A DNA stretch of 46,147 nucleotides from Campylobacterales bacterium (GTDB lineage Bacteria; Campylobacterota; Campylobacteria; Campylobacterales; QNZT01). The stretch spans positions 1-46,147 of the forward strand of contig JAJRSK010000060.1 in NCBI GenBank assembly GCA_024278835.1, in the 5' to 3' direction. Both the position numbers and the translations under genes were made by a program. Position 1 is the first letter of the stretch. Every line of letters starts with the position of its first letter. Positions 13,409-22,445 of the stretch are shown here, piece after piece. The notes under the pieces are model-generated. The model made no database searches, was not told the DNA's origin, and saw nothing but the letters and a program-made list of their open reading frames with translations.

Positions 13409-15448
13409 TTGCAAGCAAAATTTGAAACGATTATCAAACATTTGATAGGAACCCCAAGTGCCTTAGAAGCTATCACAAAGATTGATATCTCTAGTCAGTT
13501 TAGGCCTAGTGAGGATACTGCCTATCATGATAGAAGTAGAAATATCAATGCCGCTTTTTTGATATTACTTTCAGGTACTTCACATCCTCTTTTTGAAGAG
13601 GCAAAAGCCTATCATGATAGCCACCAAAAAGATCCCATGGTGGTTTATTATCAGAAAATGCTCTCTTTAATACATCAAGAGATTGCCAATAGAGCCAAAA
13701 ATGAGTCAGCTCTTACAACGGATATCAATGCCCTTTATACGATGTTAGATAGTGATTCTCAAGTCTTGTCAGAGCATATCTGGAAAGTTTTTTTCCCTGA
13801 GGCTTGCGGTATATTGGGACATCGTGATGAAGAGATAGAAAAGCTTCGTCAAAAGAGAAAGATATCTATCAGCGCACTTAATGAAAATCCAATAGAAAAT
13901 ATTGCAAATGAGATGTTGTTTACTTCCAATATCCTTTTAACTATCCCACCTGCTTCAAAAGATATAGATGATTTAGGATTTACCCCTTCTCTTGCAAAGA
14001 GACTCAAAGAAGTTTCAAAAGAGAAGCAGAAATTTTGGTATGACCATCCTATTCAGATGGGCGTAGAGATAGAGAAAAATGAAGCGATATATGGCTTGGT
14101 AGGTCTCAATGAAGCGATTAAGTTTGAAAAGCAAAGAGGGACGCTTAAAGAAGATGCAAAAATCAACTGTCTGCTCTCTGTCTCTGTGACACATGATGGT
14201 TTAACGGCTATTGCCAAAGAATACCTAGAAGGGGAACTCAAAAAAGTAAAAGATATTGAAAATCTTAATATCTTTGTGATAACAGAGGTGGATGCGGCAA
14301 ACATTATAGAGACTTTGCTTTTACCAGCAGCGGATAGTTTTGGGATATCTTCTAGTGATGCGCTAAGCGAGATATTTGGTGTGGATGGTGAGTATGGCAG
14401 GCATTACTCTCTGCTTAAAGCCATCGCTGCTTTGTGGCAAGTGTTGGTGGATGCGCAGACACGGGCGACGTTTAAATTTGATTTGGATCAGATTTTCCCA
14501 CAGGAGGAGCTTGTGGCGCAGAGTGGATTGAGTGCATTTGAACATTTTAAAACCCCTCTTTGGGGCGCTAAAGGGACAGATAGTCAGGGTAATGCGGTGG
14601 AATTAGGGATGATTGCTGGTGCTTTGGTGAATCAAAGTGATATCGGTAAATCACTCTTTACTCCAGATGTGACATTTTCTACTAATGCGCCAAGGGGAAG
14701 TCAGTATATCTTTTATAGTGGCTTACCGCAGGCACTTTCGACTGAGGCAGAGATGATGCTTCGCTATGATACGCCTTCTTTTGATGGAAAATCTGCTTGT
14801 ATACAGAGGATTCATGTGACGGGTGGTACCAATGGTATCATGATAGAGAGTTTGCGAAAACATCGCCCATTTACCCCTAGTTTTATAGGGAGGGCAGAAG
14901 ATCAAGCGTATATCTTATCGGTTCTGTTTGATGATACAAGTAGTTTGCGTTATGTGCATAAAGATGGCTTAATCATGCGTCATGATAAACATGCTTTTGC
15001 GCAGGAGTCTATCGAAGCGGCGCATCTAGGAAAGATGGTGGGGGATTACGTTCGGATTTTGTATTTTTCTTATTATGTGAAGGCTTTACCTTGGGATGCG
15101 GCAAAGATTAAAGAGGCTATCAACCCTTTTACCGGTTCTTTTGTATCGCATATACCTTTTACTGTGGTGGCGTTGAGGATGGCTTTGGAGGCAGCAAGTT
15201 TTTTCGAAAAAGAAGAGCCTGAAGAAGCAGATGCTTTTTTAAAGCTAGGGATACAACGCGTGGATGAGACAATCACTTTGCTTAGTGATGATGATTATTT
15301 ATCCCAGTGTTTTCAAGATGAAAAGAGGGGTTGGGATAACTACTATGATATTTTAGATGCCATTGAAAAAGGATTGGGAAAAAAAGAAGAGTTTGCGCTA
15401 AGCTTACGTGCTAAAGCGCAATCCTTGATGCAAGATTTGAAGATATAA
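13409..15448 (+). CDS. large uncharacterised protein with GT-A-like motifs
   Basis: This 679-residue protein starts at TTG 13409 with a strong AAAGGAG upstream. I do not recognise the family. The first 230 residues are helical and charged. The middle has features of a GT-A glycosyltransferase: a strand ending FVITEVDAA, KFDLDQIFP (a DxD-like metal motif, about residue 355), GGTNG, and later GRAEDQAYIL (about 500; an E/D-D pair like the catalytic base) followed by MRHDKHAF (a histidine in the usual metal position). The C-terminal 120 residues are helical. These three motifs in this order suggest sugar transfer from a nucleotide sugar, but this is inference. Three palindromes lie inside (13522, 13609, 14836). 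Confidence 0.6.
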   Translation: MQAKFETIIKHLIGTPSALEAITKIDISSQFRPSEDTAYHDRSRNINAAFLILLSGTSHPLFEEAKAYHDSHQKDPMVVYYQKMLSLIHQEIANRAKNESALTTDINALYTMLDSDSQVLSEHIWKVFFPEACGILGHRDEEIEKLRQKRKISISALNENPIENIANEMLFTSNILLTIPPASKDIDDLGFTPSLAKRLKEVSKEKQKFWYDHPIQMGVEIEKNEAIYGLVGLNEAIKFEKQRGTLKEDAKINCLLSVSVTHDGLTAIAKEYLEGELKKVKDIENLNIFVITEVDAANIIETLLLPAADSFGISSSDALSEIFGVDGEYGRHYSLLKAIAALWQVLVDAQTRATFKFDLDQIFPQEELVAQSGLSAFEHFKTPLWGAKGTDSQGNAVELGMIAGALVNQSDIGKSLFTPDVTFSTNAPRGSQYIFYSGLPQALSTEAEMMLRYDTPSFDGKSACIQRIHVTGGTNGIMIESLRKHRPFTPSFIGRAEDQAYILSVLFDDTSSLRYVHKDGLIMRHDKHAFAQESIEAAHLGKMVGDYVRILYFSYYVKALPWDAAKIKEAINPFTGSFVSHIPFTVVALRMALEAASFFEKEEPEEADAFLKLGIQRVDETITLLSDDDYLSQCFQDEKRGWDNYYDILDAIEKGLGKKEEFALSLRAKAQSLMQDLKI

Positions 15449-15454
15449 ATCTTA

Positions 15455-15466
15455 CTATCATGATAG
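15455..15466. repeat. palindrome CTATCATGATAG in a convergent gap
   Basis: One perfect copy fills the 22-base gap between the stops of the GT-like gene (plus) and nadD-rsfS (minus), a position where a bidirectional terminator would be expected. There is no flanking T run. Confidence 0.7.
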
Positions 15467-15470
15467 CGGG

Positions 15471-16331
15471 TTAGTACTGCTCTTTTTCATCACGCTGGGA
15501 TAAAAACTCTTCTATGTTATACATGGCACGGTACTCTGGGGACATGAGGTGGATAAGCATATCACCCATATCGATGACTGACCATTCGTCACTTTGTTCT
15601 ATATCCAAAATACCGTCTGCTTTTAACTCTTTTTTGAGGTAATCTGCTAAGCTCATACCGTGTTTTGTGCCTAGTGTGGTAGCGATGATAACATCATCGA
15701 CAAAATAATCTTTATCGCGCATGTCAAAGGCTTCTATGTTTTCTGCTTTTTTCTCATCTAAAAAATTGATAATGCGTTCTATTTTTTGGTTCATTGGGTT
15801 CCTTGTATAATATTCTAGTATCTCATCTGCTATCATGATAGGTAAAAATTCTCTTTTTAATTCTTGACGCAGTTTTGTTGAAGAGATAGTAACATTTATA
15901 TCCAATTTTTGCAAGTTTTTAGGGATATTTAAGCCATCTCGGGTAGCAACTACAAAAGTGACAAGCTTTTTTAACTTTTCATAGGCGTGCCATTTGTTCA
16001 AATTGGCAACATTATCCGCACCTATTATGAGATATATGGTCTCTATCTCATATGTTTTTAAAAGATATTGAATCGTCTCTATACTGGGGACGGGGCGGTT
16101 CTGATTTATCTCAAAATCTAGTACTTCTGCTTTTTTGTAGGGTAAAAGTAACTTTTCTACCCACTTTAGTCTGATTTTGGCAGGGGCAAAAAATCTATTT
16201 TTGAAGGGATTTAGGTAGGTAGGGACGACAAAAAGCCTCTCGATATCAAGGGTTTTTAGGGATTGCTTGATGATTTCTTCATGTCCGATGTGAGGAGGAT
16301 CAAAACTTCCCCCGTAAATTGCTACATTCAT
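15471..16331 (-). CDS. nadD-rsfS: NadD-RsfS fusion: nicotinate-nucleotide adenylyltransferase and ribosomal silencing factor
   Basis: Residues 1-178 are NadD, which adenylates nicotinate mononucleotide in NAD synthesis: GGSFDPPHIGH for ATP binding and ISSTKLRQEL near the C-terminus. Residues 180-286 are RsfS, which binds ribosomal protein L14 and blocks subunit joining in starvation: IEAFDMRDKDYFVDD and SDEWSVIDMGDMLIHLM. In Campylobacter the two are neighbouring separate genes. Here no stop separates them: nadD reads through EILEYYTRNP into MNQKIERI. The ATG of RsfS at 15794-15792 still has AAGGA upstream, so a separate 107-residue RsfS could be made from within the fusion. Confidence 0.88.
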   Translation of the reverse strand: MNVAIYGGSFDPPHIGHEEIIKQSLKTLDIERLFVVPTYLNPFKNRFFAPAKIRLKWVEKLLLPYKKAEVLDFEINQNRPVPSIETIQYLLKTYEIETIYLIIGADNVANLNKWHAYEKLKKLVTFVVATRDGLNIPKNLQKLDINVTISSTKLRQELKREFLPIMIADEILEYYTRNPMNQKIERIINFLDEKKAENIEAFDMRDKDYFVDDVIIATTLGTKHGMSLADYLKKELKADGILDIEQSDEWSVIDMGDMLIHLMSPEYRAMYNIEEFLSQRDEKEQY

Positions 16332-16433
16332 TTAAACTTTTTTAAACCTTTTTTAAACTATTATACTAATAATATATCACAAATTGTCGATATTTATTTT
16401 ACAATTATACATTTATTTTAATAAGGGGTTTAC

Positions 16434-17441
16434 ATGGCACTTAAAGTGGCAATCACAGGTTTTGGAAGAATTGGTCGTTGCGTGGCACGCATATTGGATG
16501 AGAGAGATGATATTGATTTAGTCGTGGTCAATGATACGGCTGATCGTGAAATGACGCGATACCTTCTTCAGTATGATAGCGTGCATGGTGAGTTTGGTAA
16601 AAAAGTAGAAATTTTAGAAGATGATTATATGCAAATTGGTGATTCTAAAGTGAAGTTTTTATCAGATAGAAATCCTGAAAACCTAGACTTTGCCAAGTAT
16701 GGTGCTGAGGTACTTCTTGAATGTACAGGTGTTTTTTATACGCAAGAAAAATCGCAAGTATATCTTGATAAAGGGATTAAAAAGGTACTTTTTTCTGCAC
16801 CTGCCAAAGATAAAGAGACAGCAACATTTGTGATGGGTGTCAATGAAGACAAATATGCAGGTGAGAAAATCGTATCCAATGCCTCTTGTACAACCAACTG
16901 TTTAGGTCCTGTGGTCAAAGTACTGGATGATGCATTTGGTATCGAAAAAGGACTTTTAACGACGTGTCACTCTTATACCAATGACCAAAATATTTTGGAT
17001 GTGAAGCACTCCAAAGACCCAAGACGCGCACGCGCAGCCGCGGTCAATATGATTCCAACTTCTACGGGAGCAGCTAAGGCGATTGCGCTTGTCATGCCAC
17101 ACCTTAAAGGCAAACTTAATGGTCAAGCGATTCGTGTCCCAACACCCAATGTTTCGATGATAGATATCAATGTGATTGTAAAAAAAGATACAACAAAAGA
17201 AGAGGTCAATGCGGCATTTGCTAAAGCCCAAGAGGGTTATATGAAAGGCTTTATCGAGGTAGATTATGATAAGCGTGTCTCTTCGGACTTTATCGGTTGT
17301 GAGACTTCGGCTATCGTGGCAGAGGACTTGACGCAAGTGATGGATGGCAATATGGTCAAAGTGATGGCATGGTATGACAATGAGTGGGGTTATTCATGTA
17401 GATTGATTGATATGTGTGCGCATATCAGCAAGGAGGCGTAA
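16434..17441 (+). CDS. gapA: glyceraldehyde-3-phosphate dehydrogenase
   Basis: GAPDH oxidises glyceraldehyde 3-phosphate to 1,3-bisphosphoglycerate in the cytoplasm. The 335-residue product has the NAD-binding GFGRIGR, the catalytic SNASCTTNC and the C-terminal WYDNEWGYS, with normal family length. The ATG at 16434 follows an AAGGGG site. It is the first gene of a glycolytic operon with pgk and tpiA, and it is divergent from nadD-rsfS, with 102 bases of AT-rich promoter DNA between them. The order matches Campylobacter jejuni from memory. Confidence 0.96.
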   Translation: MALKVAITGFGRIGRCVARILDERDDIDLVVVNDTADREMTRYLLQYDSVHGEFGKKVEILEDDYMQIGDSKVKFLSDRNPENLDFAKYGAEVLLECTGVFYTQEKSQVYLDKGIKKVLFSAPAKDKETATFVMGVNEDKYAGEKIVSNASCTTNCLGPVVKVLDDAFGIEKGLLTTCHSYTNDQNILDVKHSKDPRRARAAAVNMIPTSTGAAKAIALVMPHLKGKLNGQAIRVPTPNVSMIDINVIVKKDTTKEEVNAAFAKAQEGYMKGFIEVDYDKRVSSDFIGCETSAIVAEDLTQVMDGNMVKVMAWYDNEWGYSCRLIDMCAHISKEA

Positions 17442-17443
17442 GT

Positions 17444-18649
17444 ATGGAACTCTATTCAATCAAAGAATTAGATATCGATAATAAAAGAGTTTTTATTCGT
17501 TGTGATTTTAATGTGCCTAAAGATGAGTTTGGTAATATCACAGATGATAGACGGATTCGCGCGGCACTTCCTACGATTCGCTATTGCATGGATAGGGATT
17601 GTAAAATCATTTTGGCTTCGCACTTTGGCCGTCCAAAGGCAGGGGCTTGGAATGAAGAAAAAGATTCTTTAAAGCCTGTGGCTAAAAGATTACATTCGCT
17701 TTTGAAAAAAGATATTATCATGGCAGAGAATGTGGTTGGTGATGATACGATTGCATTAGCGCAAGGTTTAGAAGAGGGAGATATCCTTCTTCTTGAAAAT
17801 CTGAGATACAATCCGGGTGAAACGGGCAACGATTCAGAATTTGCTTCACGCTTGGCGTCCATGGCAGATATTTATATCAATGATGCTTTTGGGGCAAGTC
17901 ATCGAAAACATGGTTCTATCTATGCTCTGCCTGCATACTTCAAAGAAGGTGAAAAAGCAGCAGGATTTTTGATGCAAAAAGAGGTGAATTTTTTTGATAA
18001 GATGATTAAAAAACCATCGCGTCCTTTTGTAGCTGTGGTTGGTGGATCAAAAGTCTCTGGAAAACTTCAGGCTTTGGAAAACTTGATAGAAAAAGTGGAT
18101 AAAGTAATCATCGGTGGTGGTATGGCATTTACCTTCTTAAAAGCACAAGGCTATGAAGTAGGAACTTCTTTGGTGGAAGATGATTTATTGGAAGCTGCTA
18201 CAAGGATTATGGTACGGGCTAGAGAATTGGATGTGAAGTTTTACTTACCAGTGGATTTAGTTGTTGCTCCTGAGTTTTCTGATGAAGTGCCAGTAAAATT
18301 TCTGCCAATTCAAGAAGTCCCTAAAGAGTGGATGGGGCTAGACGTCGGACCCGCAACAAACAGACTTTTCCGTGAAGCCCTTAATGATGCGCAGACGATT
18401 CTTTGGAATGGTCCAATGGGTGTGTATGAGATGGATATCTATTCAAAAGGGTCTTTTATGATGAGTCACTACATCGCTGAATCTCACGCAACGACTATCG
18501 TTGGTGGTGGTGATACTGCCGATGTGGCACAGCGTGCGGGTGATGTGGATGAGATGACATTTATCTCTACAGGTGGTGGTGCAAGTCTTGAGTTACTTGA
18601 AGGAAAACTTTTGCCGGGTGTAGAAGCGGTCTCAAAGAAGATATCATGA
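17444..18649 (+). CDS. pgk: phosphoglycerate kinase
   Basis: PGK converts 1,3-bisphosphoglycerate and ADP to 3-phosphoglycerate and ATP. The sequence shows the N-terminal RCDFNVPKD, the substrate-binding HFGRPK, the hinge [10 protein letters not shown] and the nucleotide-binding GGGDTADV and [14 protein letters not shown] chose ATG 17444, two bases after the gapA stop, because AAGGAGG lies just upstream; this gives 401 residues, the normal length. The stop TGA overlaps the tpiA ATG within a palindrome copy (18642-18651). Confidence 0.96.
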   Translation: MELYSIKELDIDNKRVFIRCDFNVPKDEFGNITDDRRIRAALPTIRYCMDRDCKIILASHFGRPKAGAWNEEKDSLKPVAKRLHSLLKKDIIMAENVVGDDTIALAQGLEEGDILLLENLRYNPGETGNDSEFASRLASMADIYINDAFGASHRKHGSIYALPAYFKEGEKAAGFLMQKEVNFFDKMIKKPSRPFVAVVGGSKVSGKLQALENLIEKVDKVIIGGGMAFTFLKAQGYEVGTSLVEDDLLEAATRIMVRARELDVKFYLPVDLVVAPEFSDEVPVKFLPIQEVPKEWMGLDVGPATNRLFREALNDAQTILWNGPMGVYEMDIYSKGSFMMSHYIAESHATTIVGGGDTADVAQRAGDVDEMTFISTGGGASLELLEGKLLPGVEAVSKKIS

Positions 18650-19356
18650 TAATTGCTGCTAACTTTAAAACGAATCATACACGAGTTAGTACGAAAACGT
18701 ATATGGATAAACTTGCAGCATTTGTCGAAAAAGAGGCAATCACAGAGGATGTCTTAGTATTTCCTCCGGCGACTTCGCTAGATAGCTATCATTATCATGA
18801 TAATCTCCGTGTAGGTGTGCAAAATGCTTATCCAGTCGAGAAAGGTTCTTTTACAGGTGAGATAGGATTGGAGCAAATCTCTGAATTTGGCATCAAAACG
18901 ATTCTCATAGGACATAGTGAAAGGCGCCATATCTTGGGTGAGAGTCAAGAAGAGATAGCTAAGAAGTTTGCTTTTTTTGCAGAAGCTGGATTTGAAATCG
19001 TCTATTGCGTAGGTGAGCCCAAAGAGGTAAGAGAAAAGGGGATAGAGTCTGTGATGGCGTATAATCTTTCTCAATTTGAGGGCATAGACACCAACTATGA
19101 AAATCTTATCATTGCATATGAGCCAGTATGGGCGATAGGGACTGGTCTAACGGCAAGTAATGAGCAGATAGAAGAGACTTTGGGTGAATTGAAAAAACAT
19201 GTTGCAAAACCTTTGCTATATGGTGGTTCTGTCAAGGTCGCCAATACTAAAGAGATACTAGAGATTAAAAACTGTGAAGGGATTTTGGTAGGAACTGCTT
19301 CGTGGGATGTGGATAGTTTCTGCGAAATGGTTGCTATCGCTAAAAGGCTATCATGA
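18646..19356 (+). CDS. tpiA: triosephosphate isomerase
   Basis: TpiA interconverts dihydroxyacetone phosphate and glyceraldehyde 3-phosphate. The 236-residue protein has the N-terminal AANFKTN (catalytic Asn and Lys), the catalytic histidine in IGHSERR, the glutamate in [10 protein letters not shown] and the phosphate-binding LYGGSVK. The length is on the short side, as in other Campylobacterota. It overlaps pgk by ATGA, and its own stop TGA also lies inside a palindrome copy (19348-19359). A further copy (18793-18802) is read as Tyr-His-Asp. Confidence 0.95.
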   Translation: MIIAANFKTNHTRVSTKTYMDKLAAFVEKEAITEDVLVFPPATSLDSYHYHDNLRVGVQNAYPVEKGSFTGEIGLEQISEFGIKTILIGHSERRHILGESQEEIAKKFAFFAEAGFEIVYCVGEPKEVREKGIESVMAYNLSQFEGIDTNYENLIIAYEPVWAIGTGLTASNEQIEETLGELKKHVAKPLLYGGSVKVANTKEILEIKNCEGILVGTASWDVDSFCEMVAIAKRLS

Positions 19357-19386
19357 TAGGAGGATTATCCTTATCTATCATGATAG
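19348..19386. repeat. paired copies of palindrome CTATCATGATAG at a convergent gene end
   Basis: Perfect copies at 19348-19359 and 19375-19386 are separated by 15 bases, between tpiA (plus) and the minus-strand gene that ends at 19393. Each copy can fold alone and the two can pair with one another into a larger hairpin, so they may act as a two-way terminator. Confidence 0.75.
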
Positions 19387-19392
19387 AAATGT

Positions 19393-20214
19393 TTATTTAA
19401 ATGGTTTTGAACAATCTTTCTCGATAGCGCCTGGGACGGTTGCAATCGTCATAAATTGTGACATACTTAAACTTGGATATGAAAGTGCTAAGTAATATTT
19501 AGCGGCAAGAATACGTGCTTTTCCATCTTCTATCAAGATAACATATGGTAAAAGTGCAGCGTTTTTAGTACCTATTTTTTTCACAAATTTAGCTGTTTTC
19601 TTTCCGATTTTGAATCCTACAATGGTTCTGTCTTTGTCGAGGTTTAGCTCAAAAACAAGATTTTTTCCACCTTTATAAGCTTTTACTTTTGCAAGTAATT
19701 CATTATGCGAACCTTTTCCTACTTTTGCCATATCATCATAGTAAGGCATACCCATCATAAAGTGGTACCCATCTAAATCATCAAAATCCATCCCATCACT
19801 TGAACCTTTTAATCCCGGAAATGCTTGGTTAATTTTGCCCAATATTTTTTTGGCTGCCCCATCATCATAAGATTTTTGTAAAAATGCTTTTGTAAAGTAG
19901 ACTGGGTTTGTGATAGAAATCTCATTGTCTGCCTTGTTTACCAAAACGCGCAACACAGCAGCAAATCCTTTTTCTTTTTTGTTTGCGATTTTTTTAAGTG
20001 TTGGACAGGTAAAAACTACTGTTGTTAAGTCCCCTTTTTTATCGATTTGATGTTCTGCAAGTACCTCAAATCCTGCGCCCTTTAGGGCATTTTGTACGGC
20101 TGATGCATCTTGTAATGTGCCTTCAAGGTAAGTACTGATTTTCTCAGCAAATGCTGAAGAACTGAGGAGTGTGACTGTAGCTACGGTAGCTATAACTAAT
20201 TTTTTGAATAACAT
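19393..20214 (-). CDS. secreted protein of unknown function
   Basis: This 273-residue protein has a clear Sec signal peptide (VIATVATVTLLSSSAFA, cleavage after about residue 23). I do not recognise the mature domain. It is rich in lysine and glycine, with the central stretch DDLDGYHFMMGMPYYDD and no catalytic motif I can name. It follows another secreted gene with a two-base gap, so the two are an operon. Their shared context and similar size of repeated alpha-beta segments ('GAGFEVLAEHQI' here) suggest DUF302-like proteins, which bind lipids or nucleotides in unknown roles. It is probably periplasmic. Confidence 0.75.
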   Translation of the reverse strand: MLFKKLVIATVATVTLLSSSAFAEKISTYLEGTLQDASAVQNALKGAGFEVLAEHQIDKKGDLTTVVFTCPTLKKIANKKEKGFAAVLRVLVNKADNEISITNPVYFTKAFLQKSYDDGAAKKILGKINQAFPGLKGSSDGMDFDDLDGYHFMMGMPYYDDMAKVGKGSHNELLAKVKAYKGGKNLVFELNLDKDRTIVGFKIGKKTAKFVKKIGTKNAALLPYVILIEDGKARILAAKYYLALSYPSLSMSQFMTIATVPGAIEKDCSKPFK

Positions 20215-20216
20215 AT

Positions 20217-21278
20217 TTATTTTCCTTCTAATTTTTTAAGCTCTTTTTGAAGTGCTTCTATTTGTTGTTTGATTGACTTGACCTTGGTTTCTTTACTAAC
20301 GACTGAGCCAAAATCAGACGCTATCTCTTTTGCACCCAGTACTGAAACCATGATTTGTGGAATCTCTGTGTCTAATTTTTTGATAAATGCAACACGTTTG
20401 GGATCAATTATCTTGCTTACAGCTTGCCAGTTTGCTAACTTTGGCATACCTATGACAAGTGTATTTGAATCTTTTTTGATATACATATACATCGTACAAG
20501 GGGCAAATACTCCAGCCCCTGCCCGTGAGCCTTCGTTGTCAAAGATTGAGTATGAAAACTTAAAGTGACAAAGTGAATAAGTCCAAAATGCATCATACAT
20601 CTCAAACTTGTCATCTGTCTCTTCATAGGCTTCTTTAAAGTTTTCAAAGCCAGCGATGATGTACTCTTTATCTTCAAATGCTTCTTCAAACTTTTCTTGA
20701 AAATCATCGATAAAATCATCTAGGTCACCTTCTCTATTGAAAGTGACTTCAAAGTTCATCATTGTATCTTCAGGAAGTGCATCATATTCTACATAGGAGA
20801 TATCACTGCCTAGCGTTTTTTCAAGTAGGGCATCAAGCGGGGGAAAGGTTGATTTGTAGCAGTCCCTCACTTCTGGATCGCTTATTTTTAAAATATCTAA
20901 AATAGTATCAGGGGTCAAGTGACCCACATGAGACATTTTATCATTTTGTCCTTTGTAGAGGTAGAGATCAAAGGGGTTAAATCCAGCAAGACGGGGCTCT
21001 TTTTCAAGTAGTTTTTTGAGTTTTTTTTCATGCACGATTGGAAAAAAATTTAGGGTGTCTAGGGTGGTACTACCATACTTCTTTTTATAGGCATCGTTAA
21101 TTTTCTTGTGTGGGTCAGTAACTGAAAACCCAAGAGTTGGTAAATCTTTTTCTATCATTTTATAGAACTTTTCTGATATATCACCCTTGATGTTATAGTA
21201 CTTTATACCTTGCTTGGCTGAGGCACCTACGGCAGAAAATGCCACGAGTGAAGTGACTAGTAGTAACTTCTTTATCAT
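20217..21278 (-). CDS. secreted DUF302-like protein with C-terminal coiled coil
   Basis: The 353-residue product starts with a signal peptide (LLLVTSLVAFSAVGASA). Two similar alpha-beta halves follow: about 25-150 with FDLYLYKGQND and LTPDTILDIL, and about 160-300 with CTMYMYIKKDSNTLVIGMP. Their 'x-x-Y-x-Y-x' strands followed by a 'G-x-P' turn resemble DUF302. The last 30 residues form a short coiled coil (IKQQIEALQKELKKLE). It is the first gene of a two-gene operon of exported proteins, divergent from an ABC permease. Function is unknown. The DUF302 assignment is tentative. Confidence 0.65.
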   Translation of the reverse strand: MIKKLLLVTSLVAFSAVGASAKQGIKYYNIKGDISEKFYKMIEKDLPTLGFSVTDPHKKINDAYKKKYGSTTLDTLNFFPIVHEKKLKKLLEKEPRLAGFNPFDLYLYKGQNDKMSHVGHLTPDTILDILKISDPEVRDCYKSTFPPLDALLEKTLGSDISYVEYDALPEDTMMNFEVTFNREGDLDDFIDDFQEKFEEAFEDKEYIIAGFENFKEAYEETDDKFEMYDAFWTYSLCHFKFSYSIFDNEGSRAGAGVFAPCTMYMYIKKDSNTLVIGMPKLANWQAVSKIIDPKRVAFIKKLDTEIPQIMVSVLGAKEIASDFGSVVSKETKVKSIKQQIEALQKELKKLEGK

Positions 21279-21444
21279 AATCTTCTCCTCTAAACTAACA
21301 TATTGTTAGAAATACTTATATAAAATATTATTATAATAGAAGTTTATTTAATGGTGACTTAAATTATAAGTTTTTATTATTTTATTCTTCTAGTTAGTTA
21401 CATGAATTTGTGATGTAACTTAGGTGACTTTAGTAAAGTTAGTA

Positions 21445-21450
21445 TATAAT
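21445..21450 (+). promoter_or_regulatory. -10 box upstream of the ABC permease
   Basis: TATAAT lies 29 bases before the permease ATG. The upstream 100 bases are AT-rich with periodic T tracts, as usual for Campylobacterota promoters, and no clear -35 is needed. Confidence 0.55.
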
Positions 21451-21479
21451 CGCCATACATTATATGAAAAGAGAAGCCG

Positions 21480-22445
21480 ATGAAATTGTTTGTGAGTAAG
21501 ATGCTTTATATTGTTTTTATGCTTTTTATTATTTCACTTATCTCTTTTTTAGCGATTCATGCTGCACCTAACTCGTTTTTTGCTGGAGGAGAGTTAAATC
21601 CCAACATTACCAAAGAATCGATAGCACATCTTAAAGAGATATATGGTTTGGATAAACCACTTTATATGCAGTATATATCTTGGATAGTAGCACTTTTCCA
21701 TTTTGATTTTGGGATATCGTTTGCTAGTGGTAAGGATGTGAAGGATGAGATACTTTCTCGTATACCAATTACTTTAATCATCAATGTTATTTCTATGGTG
21801 TTAGTCTTTATAATTTCCCTTTATTTAGGTATTAAGTCTGCTTTGAAACAGGGTTCAAAGTATGATAGTATGATGAAGCAATTTTCTCTATTTTCTTATG
21901 CCTTGCCTTCTTTTTATCTCGCACTTTTACTTATCATCATCTTTTCTGTGACACTTGGCTGGTTTCCTATTGCTGGTTTAGAGTCGATAGAAGCAAAAGA
22001 GGGGATAGGGAAGTTTTTTGATCAGGCATGGCATCTTGTGTTACCAATTTTTGTTATTGTTTTTGGGGGTGTTGGTAGCCTTATGATGTATGTGAGAAGC
22101 TTGACAGTAGAGATACTTAAAAGTGATTATATCTTTTTTGCCTCGTCGCGGGGGTTGAGTGAAAAAGATATTTTTTGGAAATACATCATGCCAAATCTTG
22201 CTCCCCCAATTGTAACGATGCTAGGTCTTTCCTTGCCTGGTTTGATAGGTGGATCTGTTATCTTAGAGTCGATATTTTCTATAGATGGGATGGGATTGCT
22301 TTTTTATCAGAGTGCTTTGAGTCGGGATTATCCTGTCATTATGGGGATTTTAATTATATCGGCATTTCTAACGTTGATAGGTAATATAGTAGCGGATTTA
22401 GTCTTGCTCAGACTAAATCCGCACTTCAAACGCTCACAAGTTTAG
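21480..22445 (+). CDS. oligopeptide/nickel-type ABC transporter permease (DppB/NikB-like)
   Basis: The 321-residue inner-membrane protein has the DppB/OppB plan: an N-terminal transmembrane helix, the periplasmic segment with IYGLDKPLYMQYISW, then five more helices and the cytoplasmic EAA-type loop (ASSRGLSEKDIFWKYIMPN) that contacts the ATPase. The C-terminus ends LVLLRLNPHFKR, typical of the family. It would move peptides or nickel complexes. No DppC, ATPase or binding protein gene is adjacent: nusA lies convergently, overlapping by four bases, and a secreted-protein operon lies divergently. Partners must be encoded elsewhere. Confidence 0.85.
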   Translation: MKLFVSKMLYIVFMLFIISLISFLAIHAAPNSFFAGGELNPNITKESIAHLKEIYGLDKPLYMQYISWIVALFHFDFGISFASGKDVKDEILSRIPITLIINVISMVLVFIISLYLGIKSALKQGSKYDSMMKQFSLFSYALPSFYLALLLIIIFSVTLGWFPIAGLESIEAKEGIGKFFDQAWHLVLPIFVIVFGGVGSLMMYVRSLTVEILKSDYIFFASSRGLSEKDIFWKYIMPNLAPPIVTMLGLSLPGLIGGSVILESIFSIDGMGLLFYQSALSRDYPVIMGILIISAFLTLIGNIVADLVLLRLNPHFKRSQV

